A stretch of DNA of 64,000 bases from Amphibacillus sp. MSJ-3 (lineage in GTDB: Bacteria; Bacillota; Bacilli; Bacillales; Amphibacillaceae). Below are positions 47,054 to 55,757 of this stretch, in pieces. Below the pieces are notes generated by a model. The model worked only from the letters and a program-made list of their open reading frames with translations. It was not told where the DNA came from and searched no databases. The position numbers and the translations under genes were made by a program. Numbering within the stretch: the stretch's first letter is position 1; each line of letters begins with the position of its first letter. The DNA is taken from positions 23,165 to 87,164 of the forward strand of contig NZ_JAHLQM010000007.1 in the NCBI RefSeq assembly GCF_018919165.1, written 5' to 3'.

Positions 47054-47788
47054 TTACCTCCATTTATGTAAAATCAATTGATCAAAAGTCTGCTCTTGTT
47101 CGCAGTATATTAATTTCTGTTTCATTAATTCCAACATAGCCATAAAGGTCACAATAATGTGTGACTTTGAGTAATATGGAAACAGTTGATCAAAAGGAAT
47201 TCCTTCTTCACTTAATTCTACGATTTCCAAAACTTCTTCCATTCTCTGCTGAATTGGTATTTCCATTTTTTCAATTGTTGTTGTCATTGGGCGATTCCAT
47301 TTTTGTCGATTGAAAATACTTTGCATAGCAGCTAACATATCATAAATAGATGCAGACTTTTCTTTAATTGGAGAAGGCTTGGACAATTGATCATTGATTT
47401 TCTCAGGTGATCTAGTATAGCTCTCCTTCTCCTCACCTTCAATTTCTTTTAATTGCTCAGCAGCCTCTTTATATTTTCGATACTCAATTAATCTAGCAAT
47501 TAATTCATCACGTGGATCACCTTCCTCATATTCATCGTCTTCATTTAATTCTTGATTTGGAAGGAGCATTTCACTTTTAATCGCTAGTAGGGTTGCTGCC
47601 ATCACTAAATACTCACTAGCAATATTTAAATCTAATTTTTGCATCGTCTCAATATATTCCATATACTGAGTTGTGATCAGGGCAACAGGAATATCATATA
47701 TATCTATTTCGTATTGTTTAATTAGATGTAATAAAAGATCTAATGGTCCTTCAAAACCATCGATTCGAACATGGTAAGATTCCATCAT
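47054..47788 (-). CDS. scpA: segregation and condensation protein A (kleisin)
   Basis: 244 residues. N-terminal SMC-binding helical domain (FEGPLDLLLHLIKQYEIDIY), a charged, less conserved middle, C-terminal winged helix (LELMKQKLIYCEQEQTFDQL). AGAGGAG eight bases before the first of two tandem ATGs at 47788 sets the start. It bridges SMC heads with ScpB. Confidence 0.96.
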   Translation of the reverse strand: MMESYHVRIDGFEGPLDLLLHLIKQYEIDIYDIPVALITTQYMEYIETMQKLDLNIASEYLVMAATLLAIKSEMLLPNQELNEDDEYEEGDPRDELIARLIEYRKYKEAAEQLKEIEGEEKESYTRSPEKINDQLSKPSPIKEKSASIYDMLAAMQSIFNRQKWNRPMTTTIEKMEIPIQQRMEEVLEIVELSEEGIPFDQLFPYYSKSHIIVTFMAMLELMKQKLIYCEQEQTFDQLILHKWR

Positions 47789-47940
47789 ACAGAAGGCTCC
47801 TCTATACAGTTTCAATAAATCAAATTAATTATAACACATAATTATCCACTAGCCACAGTTCCTGCCATAGATTAAAAGATCTTTAAGGCTATCATACAGT
47901 AAAGTTTTGGATTTTCTTATCTGCTATTGTAATCAATTGA

Positions 47941-48105
47941 GCTCCCCCACCTATCGACCTTGCTGTTTGATTGAAGGGGGAGATTCCCGGGAACAGAGCA
48001 TACTTGATAAACTGGGCATTTACTGATCATTGATCACCAAATTAACTTCTGATAGCTTTTCTAGTATTATTAAATTAGAGATCTTAAAGTCAGTCGATTG
48101 ACGAT
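47941..48105 (+). repeat. interspersed intergenic repeat, copy 11
   Basis: Left block CTCCCCC (47942-47948)/GGGGGAG (47976-47982) forms a hairpin and closely matches the block at 63841-63895. The right block (ACTGGGCATTTACTGATCAT, then ATTAGAGATCTTAAAGTCAG) matches the right half of the family. It fills the 385-base scpA-ribT gap with the ribT terminator. Confidence 0.6.
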
Positions 48106-48111
48106 AAAAAA

Positions 48112-48144
48112 AGTTATTTCAATATAGAAAATATCGAAATAACT
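48112..48144 (-). terminator. ribT terminator
   Basis: Stem AGTTATTTC-ATAT (48112-48125) with ATAT-GAAATAACT (48131-48144), then TTTTTTTATCG on the minus strand. Confidence 0.82.
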
Positions 48145-48173
48145 CATGGTATGATCATTTGATTGAGGGTTGG

Positions 48174-48524
48174 CTATTCACATTTGTTTAAAAATGATTC
48201 CGTTAAATCATTGGCAATAATTTGATAATTCTCTTCATAAATTTCACGGATTTCATTAATCATCTTGTGACCAATCCCTAATTCTCGATGTGATGGATTG
48301 ACAGAAATATGTTGTACGGTAACAGTTGCATCTATTTGGTTTATTTCAACACCAATAGCGCCTAAAACATCATCATTTTCTCTCCATAAATAAAGGTGCC
48401 AGTTCTCATTTTCTTCATATGCTTTCATTGTATGTTGAAGCTTCTTCACATCTTTTTCTTCAGGCATAAAAGATAATAGACCCATTGCAATCTTTTCCAT
48501 CGATTTTTTATATCGGATTAACAT
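48174..48524 (-). CDS. ribT: GNAT family N-acetyltransferase RibT
   Basis: 116 residues, GNAT fold. MLIRYKKSMEKIAMGLLSFM and HISVNPSHRELGIGHKMINE (acetyl-CoA-binding loop) match B. subtilis RibT closely. There ribT is the last gene of the ribDEBAHT riboflavin operon. Here it stands alone with its own terminator, and no rib genes or FMN riboswitch are near. Its substrate is unknown; the link to riboflavin may be positional only. Confidence 0.92.
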   Translation of the reverse strand: MLIRYKKSMEKIAMGLLSFMPEEKDVKKLQHTMKAYEENENWHLYLWRENDDVLGAIGVEINQIDATVTVQHISVNPSHRELGIGHKMINEIREIYEENYQIIANDLTESFLNKCE

Positions 48525-48591
48525 AACTACCCCTTTACTAGATCATAATATAAATGATCTGATCAATATTCTATTGACTATTATAATAATA

Positions 48592-48742
48592 AAGCGAACC
48601 TTCACTCAGCGCGGAGCTTAAGCATCCCCAGTGAGTGTTAATGAACAATTCAGGCTTTTACTAACTGCTGATTCCCCACCTATTATCCAATGGTACCCCT
48701 GATACTATTGAAGTGAGGATCTTACAGACAGTTAATCACCGG
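48592..48742 (+). repeat. interspersed intergenic repeat, typical full copy
   Basis: 5' end AGCGAACCTTCACTCAGCG; middle CAGGCTTTTACTAACTGCTG; then a CCAATGGTACCCCTGATAC block; tail TTGAAGTGAGGATCTTACAG ending CAGTTAATC. The middle AACTGCTGATTCCCCAC and tail GTGAGGATCTTACAGACAGTT are imperfect reverse complements, so the right half folds into a long hairpin. Lies between ribT and ppiB. Confidence 0.7.
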
Positions 48743-48765
48743 TGAATATCAAAGTTAGTAAAAGA

Positions 48766-49203
48766 TTATACTTCTTCAACAACAACTGTTTTCATGACAT
48801 CCCCTTGTTTTATTCTCAAGACAACATCCATTCCTTCAATCACTTGACCAAACACTGTGTGTACACCATCTAAATGTGGTTGTGGTTCATGAACAAGGAA
48901 AAATTGACTTCCACCCGTGTCCTTTCCAGCATGTGCCATTGATAAGGCTCCTGCTATATGCTTATGTGGATTCCCTTCTGTTTCACATTTAATTGTATAA
49001 CCTGGTCCTCCAGCACCTGTACCAGTTGGATCGCCACCTTGAGCGACAAAACCAGGGATAACTCGGTGGAAAGTTACACCATCATAAAATTTTTCATTAG
49101 CTAATTTTTCAAAGTTGGCTACTGTTCCTGGTGCATCATTTTCAAATAACTCAATAACTATTTTTTCTCCATTTTCAAAAGTAATCGTTGCTTGTTTTTT
49201 CAT
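48766..49203 (-). CDS. ppiB: peptidyl-prolyl cis-trans isomerase (cyclophilin B)
   Basis: 145 residues, a single cyclophilin domain, cytosolic. Active-site segments [26 protein letters not shown] and [20 protein letters not shown] are complete. It speeds proline isomerisation in folding proteins. Confidence 0.95.
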   Translation of the reverse strand: MKKQATITFENGEKIVIELFENDAPGTVANFEKLANEKFYDGVTFHRVIPGFVAQGGDPTGTGAGGPGYTIKCETEGNPHKHIAGALSMAHAGKDTGGSQFFLVHEPQPHLDGVHTVFGQVIEGMDVVLRIKQGDVMKTVVVEEV

Positions 49204-49223
49204 TTTCTATCTCCATCTCCTAT

Positions 49224-50522
49224 CTATTCATATGATAAATCGTGACGTAATAAATCTTGATAAGTTTCTCTTTGAATAACTAATTTATCTACACCATTTT
49301 CTACAAAGACAACCGGTAATTTAGGAAAACGATTATAGTGACTAGACATTGAATAGCCATATGCTCCAGTGCTAAACACAGCTAGTATATCACCAGAGTC
49401 AACTTCTGGCAATGTCACATCCCAAAGTAACATATCCCCAGATTCACAGCATTTACCTGCTATAGATGTTTGATATGTTTTTGGTGCATTGACCTTATTC
49501 GCCAATACCGCCTCATATTTAGCCTCATAAAGTGCCGGTCGAATATTATCAGTCATTCCACCATCTACAGAAATATAATTTCTCACATTTGGAATTTCTT
49601 TTTTCGAGCCAACTTGATACAATGTTATTCCAGCATCACCGACAATTGCCCGACCGGGCTCAATCCAAATCTCCGGAAAGTCAAGTTGATAATATTGAAC
49701 TTGTTTTTCAACTTCACTAATTAATGCACTGACATAATGTCCAAGTGGTAAAGGTCGATCCTCACTCGTGTAACGTATACCAAAACCACCACCTAAATTT
49801 AACACCTCAACATTAAATTGATTGTTTACTTTCCAATCATTCATTAGTTTAAACAAACGTTGTACCGCCATAATAAAACCGTCTGTCTCAAAAATCTGCG
49901 AACCAATATGGCAATGGATGCCTTTCAAATGGATTCGTTTTTTGTTTAACACTTGTTTAAATGCTTTATCAGCTTGTCCACTACCAATATCGAAACCAAA
50001 TTTTGAGTCTTCATTTCCGGTAAGTATGTAATCATGTGTATGTGCCTCGATCCCCGGGGTAACACGTAATAATACGTTCATTTCTTGGTCATATGTATTC
50101 AAAAGCTGATCGAGTAACTCTATTTCGTGGAAATTGTCGATAACAATACAGCCAATTTTATTTTCTATTGCCATTTTCAACTCATCCACACTCTTATTAT
50201 TCCCATGCATATGAATTCTTTCAACAGGAAAATCTGCTTTTAATGCGGTATACAATTCACCCTGCGAGACAACATCTAAACTTAATCCTTCTTGTTTAGC
50301 TACTTGTACCATAGCAATTGATGAGAAGGCTTTACTGGCATAAGCAACCTGAGCCTTAACACCTAATCGTTTAAATTCATTTACAAATGATTGAGCATTT
50401 TGGCGAATCTTATTAACATCATATAAATAAAGTGGTGTCCCATATTTCTTCGCTAAGTCAATCGTATCCATGCCTCCAAAGATAAGGTGGTCTTTCTCAT
50501 TTGTCTTTATTTGTTCATTCAC
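49224..50522 (-). CDS. lysA: diaminopimelate decarboxylase
   Basis: 432 residues, fold III PLP enzyme, last step of lysine synthesis. PLP lysine in VAYASKAFSS; other motifs HCHIGSQIFE, LNLGGGFGI, EPGRAIVGDAG and the active-site GKCCESGD loop. GTG or ATG near 50522 follows a weak GGGGGATC. Together with dapB at the left edge it shows a DAP pathway to lysine. Leader region was searched for a lysine riboswitch without finding one. Confidence 0.96.
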   Translation of the reverse strand: MNEQIKTNEKDHLIFGGMDTIDLAKKYGTPLYLYDVNKIRQNAQSFVNEFKRLGVKAQVAYASKAFSSIAMVQVAKQEGLSLDVVSQGELYTALKADFPVERIHMHGNNKSVDELKMAIENKIGCIVIDNFHEIELLDQLLNTYDQEMNVLLRVTPGIEAHTHDYILTGNEDSKFGFDIGSGQADKAFKQVLNKKRIHLKGIHCHIGSQIFETDGFIMAVQRLFKLMNDWKVNNQFNVEVLNLGGGFGIRYTSEDRPLPLGHYVSALISEVEKQVQYYQLDFPEIWIEPGRAIVGDAGITLYQVGSKKEIPNVRNYISVDGGMTDNIRPALYEAKYEAVLANKVNAPKTYQTSIAGKCCESGDMLLWDVTLPEVDSGDILAVFSTGAYGYSMSSHYNRFPKLPVVFVENGVDKLVIQRETYQDLLRHDLSYE

Positions 50523-51012
50523 CTTATGATCCCCCTATTTATCCCAAATAACCGTCCACAAACCCTTCACCTAAAAATTTAGAAATAAAGCCAATCACTT
50601 TAGGCTAGAGATAAGAACGCTAATATCCTGATTCACTCAACTAACAGTCTATGGAAAAAGAACGAAAAATCCAACTGATTGAAATTTCGCTTTATATTGA
50701 ACAGACCTTTAAAAGTAATTTTTCACTTGCTGCTTTTGTGAGAATCTATTCCAAATAAAGTTTTCAGCCAAACTTAATTCCCAAACAGACTAAAAGTAAA
50801 CATCCCTTATTATAGATTGATGATATAGTTAGCCTATCATAAGGGATGTTATTTTATTAACTAAAATGAATCGTAAGTAATTTTCAGATGCTTTATAAAG
50901 GATCTATATGGTTTGGCTTGATTAAAAAAGATACTTCGTAATTGATGAAAACTCATTTTGAATAGAATTAATTTACCACAAGTCAAACATCTAATCAACT
51001 CTAATCCTTTAA
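50523..51012 (-). other. intergenic region upstream of lysA
   Basis: 490 bases without a gene. It holds a perfect 12-bp stem AACATCCCTTAT (50799-50810)/ATAAGGGATGTT (50839-50850), which may end spoVAF transcription (160 bases downstream of it), and presumably the lysA promoter. No lysine riboswitch features are recognisable. This is the position of the spoVAF-lysA junction in B. subtilis. Confidence 0.45.
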
Positions 51013-52488
51013 TTAGTTAACTTTTTGTTTAGGGTGTATAATGCTTGGGCGCGTTTCTTTAGCTGGAACACTGTATCGAATCAGGATTTGGAGCAGGGCT
51101 TTTAAATTAAATGGAATGAACGGCCACATATAAGGCACATTAAATGATTTAACGTTCGTTAATGCTAATAAATAGAGAGTTGAGCTGATCATAAAACCAG
51201 GTAAGCCAAAAGCGAATGTAGACAATACGATCATAATTCTAACAAGTTTATTGGCGATACTCAATTCGTAACTTGGAGTAGCATATGATCCGATGGCCGC
51301 AAAGGAAATATAGAGGATCACCTCTTCTGTAAATAAGCCCGCTTTGATTGCGATATCACCAATTAAAACAGCCGCAATGAGCCCCATCGCTGTTGATAAT
51401 GGTGTTGGTGTATGGATAGCGGCCATCCGTAATAGTTCAACTCCAACATCAGCTAGAATGATTTGCAAAAATAAAGGAACATTTCCAGTATCCTCATTCG
51501 GGCCAATAAAGCTTAATGCCTCAGGTAATAAGTCCGGCTCAATTGCAAGTAAATACCAAAACGGTAAAAGGAATATGGAAATGAAAATGCCAAAGAAACG
51601 AATCCAGCGAACAAAGGTCCCAGATGAAGGTGCTTGTCGGTATTCTTCTGCATGCTGAACATGATGGAATAAAGTCGTTGGTGTGATAATCATACTTGGG
51701 GATGTATCAACCATTATAACAACATGTCCTTCAAAAAGGTGACTTGCAGCTACATCTGGTCGTTCAGTATAGCGAACAATTGGGAAAGGATTGAAACCTT
51801 GATGGACAATATATTCTTCCAATGCTTTATCTGCCATCGATAACCCATCTGTTTGAATCGATTTTAATTCTTTTTTAATAATTTTAATTAATTCTGGATC
51901 AGCCAAATCCTTAATATAGGAAAGACAAACATCTGTTTTTGAACGTTCACCAATTTGGAGAATTTCATTTCTTAGTCTTGGATCTCTAATTCGTCTTCTT
52001 GTTAGGGCTGTATTTAGAATAATATTTTCTGTATAGCCATCCCTTGAACCACGAACAACTCTTTCTGTATCAGGTTCTTCGGGCTCACGACCTGGATAAG
52101 TCCGAACATCTACAATCATGATTTGATCATAATGCTCAATAAAAATAATCATTAATCCTGATAACATCTGAGTGATTGCATTATGAATATCATCTGTCTC
52201 CTCTAATTGCTGATGGACAAGACGATTTCGGACGATATTAACAACTTCCCTAGACTCTACTTCATTATCATTTATATCTACTAAAGATTTCAGTAATTCA
52301 ACAATAACCGGAGTATCACACAATCCGTTTATATAATATAACTGAATTTTATGACTAAGAACAATGATTTCACGAAAGTCTGCATCGAATGATTCACCAA
52401 TACCAACATGTTTACGCATATAGCTTTCAACACGTTTAATTTGGCCAATTTTTACTGGTAATTTTTTTTGTTTAAACATATGTTTCAC
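51013..52488 (-). CDS. spoVAF: stage V sporulation protein AF (GerA-family)
   Basis: 491 residues, GerAA-like. Soluble N-terminal part (about 1-285, with GSRDGYTENIILNTALTRRR and the VIMVDTSPS segment) and four to six membrane segments in the C-terminal half. SpoVAF associates with the SpoVA DPA channel and germinant receptors in the spore inner membrane. In B. subtilis spoVAA-AB-AC-AD-AEB-AEA precede it; here the upstream neighbour is sigF, 311 bases away. Confidence 0.92.
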   Translation of the reverse strand: MKHMFKQKKLPVKIGQIKRVESYMRKHVGIGESFDADFREIIVLSHKIQLYYINGLCDTPVIVELLKSLVDINDNEVESREVVNIVRNRLVHQQLEETDDIHNAITQMLSGLMIIFIEHYDQIMIVDVRTYPGREPEEPDTERVVRGSRDGYTENIILNTALTRRRIRDPRLRNEILQIGERSKTDVCLSYIKDLADPELIKIIKKELKSIQTDGLSMADKALEEYIVHQGFNPFPIVRYTERPDVAASHLFEGHVVIMVDTSPSMIITPTTLFHHVQHAEEYRQAPSSGTFVRWIRFFGIFISIFLLPFWYLLAIEPDLLPEALSFIGPNEDTGNVPLFLQIILADVGVELLRMAAIHTPTPLSTAMGLIAAVLIGDIAIKAGLFTEEVILYISFAAIGSYATPSYELSIANKLVRIMIVLSTFAFGLPGFMISSTLYLLALTNVKSFNVPYMWPFIPFNLKALLQILIRYSVPAKETRPSIIHPKQKVN

Positions 52489-52799
52489 TTCCTTGAGCTT
52501 AACTTTGCCTTAGTATAAGTAAATCATATCTAAATATACACAAATAAAAGTGATGGACCGAAGGAATGCTTCTATTAAATGCGGATTAGATTAGCAAAGT
52601 GCCTACACATGGTTGATTAGGATTTAACCCGCTTCACCTTACAAAGAAATTTCAACAAAACATTCTTTGTATCATCGATTCCTCCCACCAATCACTGGAT
52701 GGGAGGAATGACTTCAAACATGACTTCGCCTTCATCACTTAACTACTTTTGGCCCGATAATGAAGGAAACCATATCGTGCGACTTTAAATATTCACAAA
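52489..52799 (-). other. sigF-spoVAF junction with two hairpins
   Basis: No gene. Two inverted repeats: ATTCCTCCCA (52678-52687)/TGGGAGGAAT (52700-52709), and ACAAAGAA (52641-52648)/TTCTTTGT (52663-52670), neither with a clear T-run. This is where the spoVAA-AE genes stand in relatives. Confidence 0.5.
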
Positions 52800-53549
52800 T
52801 TATTGAAGAATCTGTTTCCGCATATTTGTTAATATCTTCTTCTCTAAACGTGAAACCTGAACTTGAGAAATTCCTATTCTACGCGCAACTTCAGCTTGTG
52901 TTTGGTCTTGATAGTATCGTAAATATACAATTAGTTGTTCCCTAGGCTCTAACTTCTTCATTGTTTCAGCAATCATCATTTTATCAAACCAATTTTCTTC
53001 ATCGTCTGCCAATTGATCAAGCAAGGTGATTGGGTCTCCCTCATTTTCATAAACGGTTTCATGTATGGAATGAGGGTGCTTGGCCGCATCTTCGGCATGG
53101 ATGACTTCCTCAGGCGTGATGTCAAGCGCACACGCCAACTCAGATATGGTTGGCGAACGACCATATGATTTTGTTAAAGCTTCTTTTTCTCGCCGAATTT
53201 TATGACTCAATTCCTTAAGCGATCGACTGACTTTTATTGTACCATCATCTCTAATAAATCTTTGGATCTCACCAATAATCATTGGAACAGCATAAGTTGA
53301 AAATTTCACTTGATAAGATAAATCAAATTTATCAATTGATTTAATCAAACCGATACATCCTATTTGAAATAGATCTTCTTGATCATAGCCACGATTTAAG
53401 AATCTTTGCACGACTGACCAAACTAGGCGAACATTGCGTTCAACCAAAATGTCTTTAGCAGATTGATCCCCCATTTGGCTTTGCTTTATATAATGCTTCA
53501 CTTCTTGATCTGATAATGGTTTTTGTTTTTTTACTTCATTTATTGTCAT
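52800..53549 (-). CDS. sigF: RNA polymerase sigma factor SigF
   Basis: About 249 residues, the first forespore-specific sigma factor. Region 2 (DLFQIGCIGLIKSIDKFDLS and VKFSTYAVPMIIGEIQRFIR), region 3, and region 4 helix-turn-helix (QTQAEVARRIGISQVQVSRL). GGGAG eight bases before the ATG at 53549; a GTG three codons upstream is less likely. Third gene of spoIIAA-spoIIAB-sigF. Confidence 0.97.
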   Translation of the reverse strand: MTINEVKKQKPLSDQEVKHYIKQSQMGDQSAKDILVERNVRLVWSVVQRFLNRGYDQEDLFQIGCIGLIKSIDKFDLSYQVKFSTYAVPMIIGEIQRFIRDDGTIKVSRSLKELSHKIRREKEALTKSYGRSPTISELACALDITPEEVIHAEDAAKHPHSIHETVYENEGDPITLLDQLADDEENWFDKMMIAETMKKLEPREQLIVYLRYYQDQTQAEVARRIGISQVQVSRLEKKILTNMRKQILQ

Positions 53550-53561
53550 TCCATTCACTCC

Positions 53562-54002
53562 CTATTGATGAATGGAGCGTGATGTTTGAAATGTTTTTTC
53601 TAAAATTACCTTAGTCCCATGTCCAAGTGCAGATTCAATAGAAATGTGGTCCATAAAATTTTCCATGATCGTAAATCCCATTCCAGATCGCTCCAGCTCA
53701 GGCTTTGATGTATACAATGGTTGGATAGCTTCTTCAACGTTAGCAATCCCAACTCCAAGGTCTTCAATGATAATTCTTACTTGTCGATCATTTATTTCAC
53801 AGCTTAAATAAATATCAAATTCATCAGATTGTTCATAGCCATGAATAATAGCATTTGTTACAGCTTCTGATACAACTGTTTTTACCTCTGATAATTCCTC
53901 TAGTGTCGGATCAATTGGTGCTATAAATGAAGCAACGACAATTCGGGCAAAGGATTCATTTTCACTTCTACTTTTGAATGATATTTGCATATGATTTTTC
54001 AT
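53562..54002 (-). CDS. spoIIAB: anti-sigma F factor SpoIIAB
   Basis: 146 residues, GHKL-fold serine kinase and anti-sigma factor. N-box SEAVTNAIIHGYEQSD, G1 VRIIIEDLGVGIANVEEA and G2 SGMGFTIMENFMD are intact. It holds SigF and phosphorylates SpoIIAA. One-base overlap with the spoIIAA stop. Confidence 0.97.
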   Translation of the reverse strand: MKNHMQISFKSRSENESFARIVVASFIAPIDPTLEELSEVKTVVSEAVTNAIIHGYEQSDEFDIYLSCEINDRQVRIIIEDLGVGIANVEEAIQPLYTSKPELERSGMGFTIMENFMDHISIESALGHGTKVILEKTFQTSRSIHQ

Positions 54003-54349
54003 CAGGCTACCCCCAAATAAATCAAGGCCTCTTCTTCCCCTTGTGCTAATCTCATAATTTTAAAGAGGCCAGACATTTCAAATAGTCGTTTCACCATTGG
54101 CGAAATCGCACAAATAACCATTTCACCATTCACTTGCTTAATTTCTTTGTAGCGGCCAAGAATCACACCTAATCCAGAACTATCCATAAAATCTAATTCT
54201 TCTAAATTAAGGACAATATGGCGAATACAATTCTCCCTCAATTCTAATTGCCACATTTTTTTAAATTCATTTGCTTCATGATGATCGAGTTCCCCTTTTA
54301 AGCGAACAAGTAATATATCATCTTTAATCAAGAACTTTTTTTCTAACAT
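54002..54349 (-). CDS. spoIIAA: anti-sigma F factor antagonist SpoIIAA
   Basis: 115 residues, STAS domain. The phosphorylatable serine lies in [17 protein letters not shown]. The dephosphorylated form releases SigF from SpoIIAB in the forespore. GGGAGG precedes ATG. A SigH-like promoter about 50 bases upstream supports start of the spoIIA operon here. Confidence 0.97.
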   Translation of the reverse strand: MLEKKFLIKDDILLVRLKGELDHHEANEFKKMWQLELRENCIRHIVLNLEELDFMDSSGLGVILGRYKEIKQVNGEMVICAISPMVKRLFEMSGLFKIMRLAQGEEEALIYLGVA

Positions 54350-54400
54350 CCTAAAAATCCTCCCTCACTTTTTCCTTATTATTTTTATCAACTGCTATAA

Positions 54401-54430
54401 ATTTCTGCTTTTGTTAATAAAATTCCTTCT
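54401..54430 (-). promoter_or_regulatory. SigH-like promoter of the spoIIA operon
   Basis: On the minus strand AAGGAATT (-35) and GCAGAAATT (-10) are separated by 12 bases, close to the SigH consensus RnAGGAWWW and RnnGAATWW with one mismatch in the -10 box. Distance to the spoIIAA ATG is about 50 bases. Confidence 0.5.
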
Positions 54431-54504
54431 AATCGACAAAACTAGAAAAAACTAGTGCTTTTTCGAGCATAATACTGATTAAGAGGAGGGCTTTTTCGGC
54501 TCGA

Positions 54505-55659
54505 TTATACTCCCAAGTTTAAAATCCGTTTGCTTGAATCTATCATTAGTTGCCATAGATTAGCACGCTCCACTAATTGACCTGAGATTAAATCTACTTC
54601 ATTTATTAGCTCTCCATTCAAATGAAGTTCAAGACTTCCGATGACTTCTCCCGCTTCTACAGGTGCTACAAGGTGCTTATTTATCTTTATTTTTGTTTCA
54701 AGTTGACTTAAATCTACTCCTTTCTTTGTCAATACAGACAGCGCATCATCCGTAATGACTGGTACTTGGTCAACTTTTCCTTTTAGGATCTTTATGTCAG
54801 TAACTGGCTCGTGTAGGTCATAAATTTTTTGATGTTGATATTGTGAAAAACCATAATCTAACAAACGTGAAATGGATGCATTTCTTTCTTTTGCTGATTC
54901 TGCTCCCATAACAACAGCGATTAAGCGCATATCATTTTTTACCGCAGTAGCGGTTAAACAATACTTTGCTTCATTAGTAAAACCAGTTTTTAAACCATCA
55001 ACCCCTGGATAGAATTTCACTAGACGGTTTGTATTGACTAACCAAAACTCATCTTCTGTACCTTTTCTTAAATAATCCTCATAAATAGATGTATAGTCAG
55101 TAATAAAGTCATATCTTAATAGAGCCCTAGCAATCATAGCCATATCATATGCTGAAGAATAGTGATCTTCAGTAGGTAAACCTGTTGTATTATTAAATTT
55201 CGTATCTGTTAGATTTAGCTCCTTAGCCTTCTCATTCATCGCCTGAACGAAAGCTTGTTCACTCCCATAAATATATTCGGCTAAAGCTACACTTGCATCA
55301 TTAGCGGAAGCAACCGCAACGGCCTTTAGCAAATCTTCTACACTCATTTCTTCACTAGGCTCCAAAAAGATTTGTGACCCTCCCATTGATGCAGCATATT
55401 CACTAACCATAACTGAATCCGTTAAGGTGATTTTTTCTTGATCAATGGCTTCGGCGATAAGTAACAATGTCATCAATTTTGTCATACTCGCAGGTGGCAA
55501 CTGTTCATTACTATTATTCTGGTATAAAATTTCTCCAGTATCACGTTCAATTAAAATAGCACTTTTCCCGTTTAAACCAAGATCGGGTTCCTCTGCCAAT
55601 ATCGTTAATGGTTGAATCAATATCATAATCGTCATAGCGACCATTATTATTCTTTTCAT
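54505..55659 (-). CDS. dacF: D-alanyl-D-alanine carboxypeptidase DacF
   Basis: 384 residues, PBP5-like. Signal peptide about 1-22; motifs PPASMTKLMTLLLI (SxxK), VASANDASVALAEY (SxN), GLKTGFTNEA (KTG); C-terminal beta domain with amphipathic end (about 280-384). In B. subtilis DacF is made in the forespore under SigF and helps set cortex cross-linking. Position just before spoIIAA is conserved; the deoB and punA genes that stand between xerD and dacF in B. subtilis are missing here. Confidence 0.95.
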   Translation of the reverse strand: MKRIIMVAMTIMILIQPLTILAEEPDLGLNGKSAILIERDTGEILYQNNSNEQLPPASMTKLMTLLLIAEAIDQEKITLTDSVMVSEYAASMGGSQIFLEPSEEMSVEDLLKAVAVASANDASVALAEYIYGSEQAFVQAMNEKAKELNLTDTKFNNTTGLPTEDHYSSAYDMAMIARALLRYDFITDYTSIYEDYLRKGTEDEFWLVNTNRLVKFYPGVDGLKTGFTNEAKYCLTATAVKNDMRLIAVVMGAESAKERNASISRLLDYGFSQYQHQKIYDLHEPVTDIKILKGKVDQVPVITDDALSVLTKKGVDLSQLETKIKINKHLVAPVEAGEVIGSLELHLNGELINEVDLISGQLVERANLWQLMIDSSKRILNLGV

Positions 55660-55723
55660 GATTCTATCCTCCTCATTATTAATAGTCCCATTTTTGCCAT
55701 CATTTGTTTTTTTTAAACAAAAA

Positions 55724-55754
55724 AAACATGAAGAAATTTATTCTTCATGTTTTT
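55724..55754 (-). terminator. xerD terminator
   Basis: Stem AAACATGAAGAA (from 55724) with TTCTTCATGTTT (55741-55752), followed by TTTTTTTTGTTT on the minus strand, directly after the xerD stop. Confidence 0.88.
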
Positions 55755-55757
55755 CCA

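Noticed and set aside
50523..51012. Possible lysine riboswitch before lysA
   Set aside because: The conserved L-box core and a following terminator/antiterminator pair could not be found on the minus strand.
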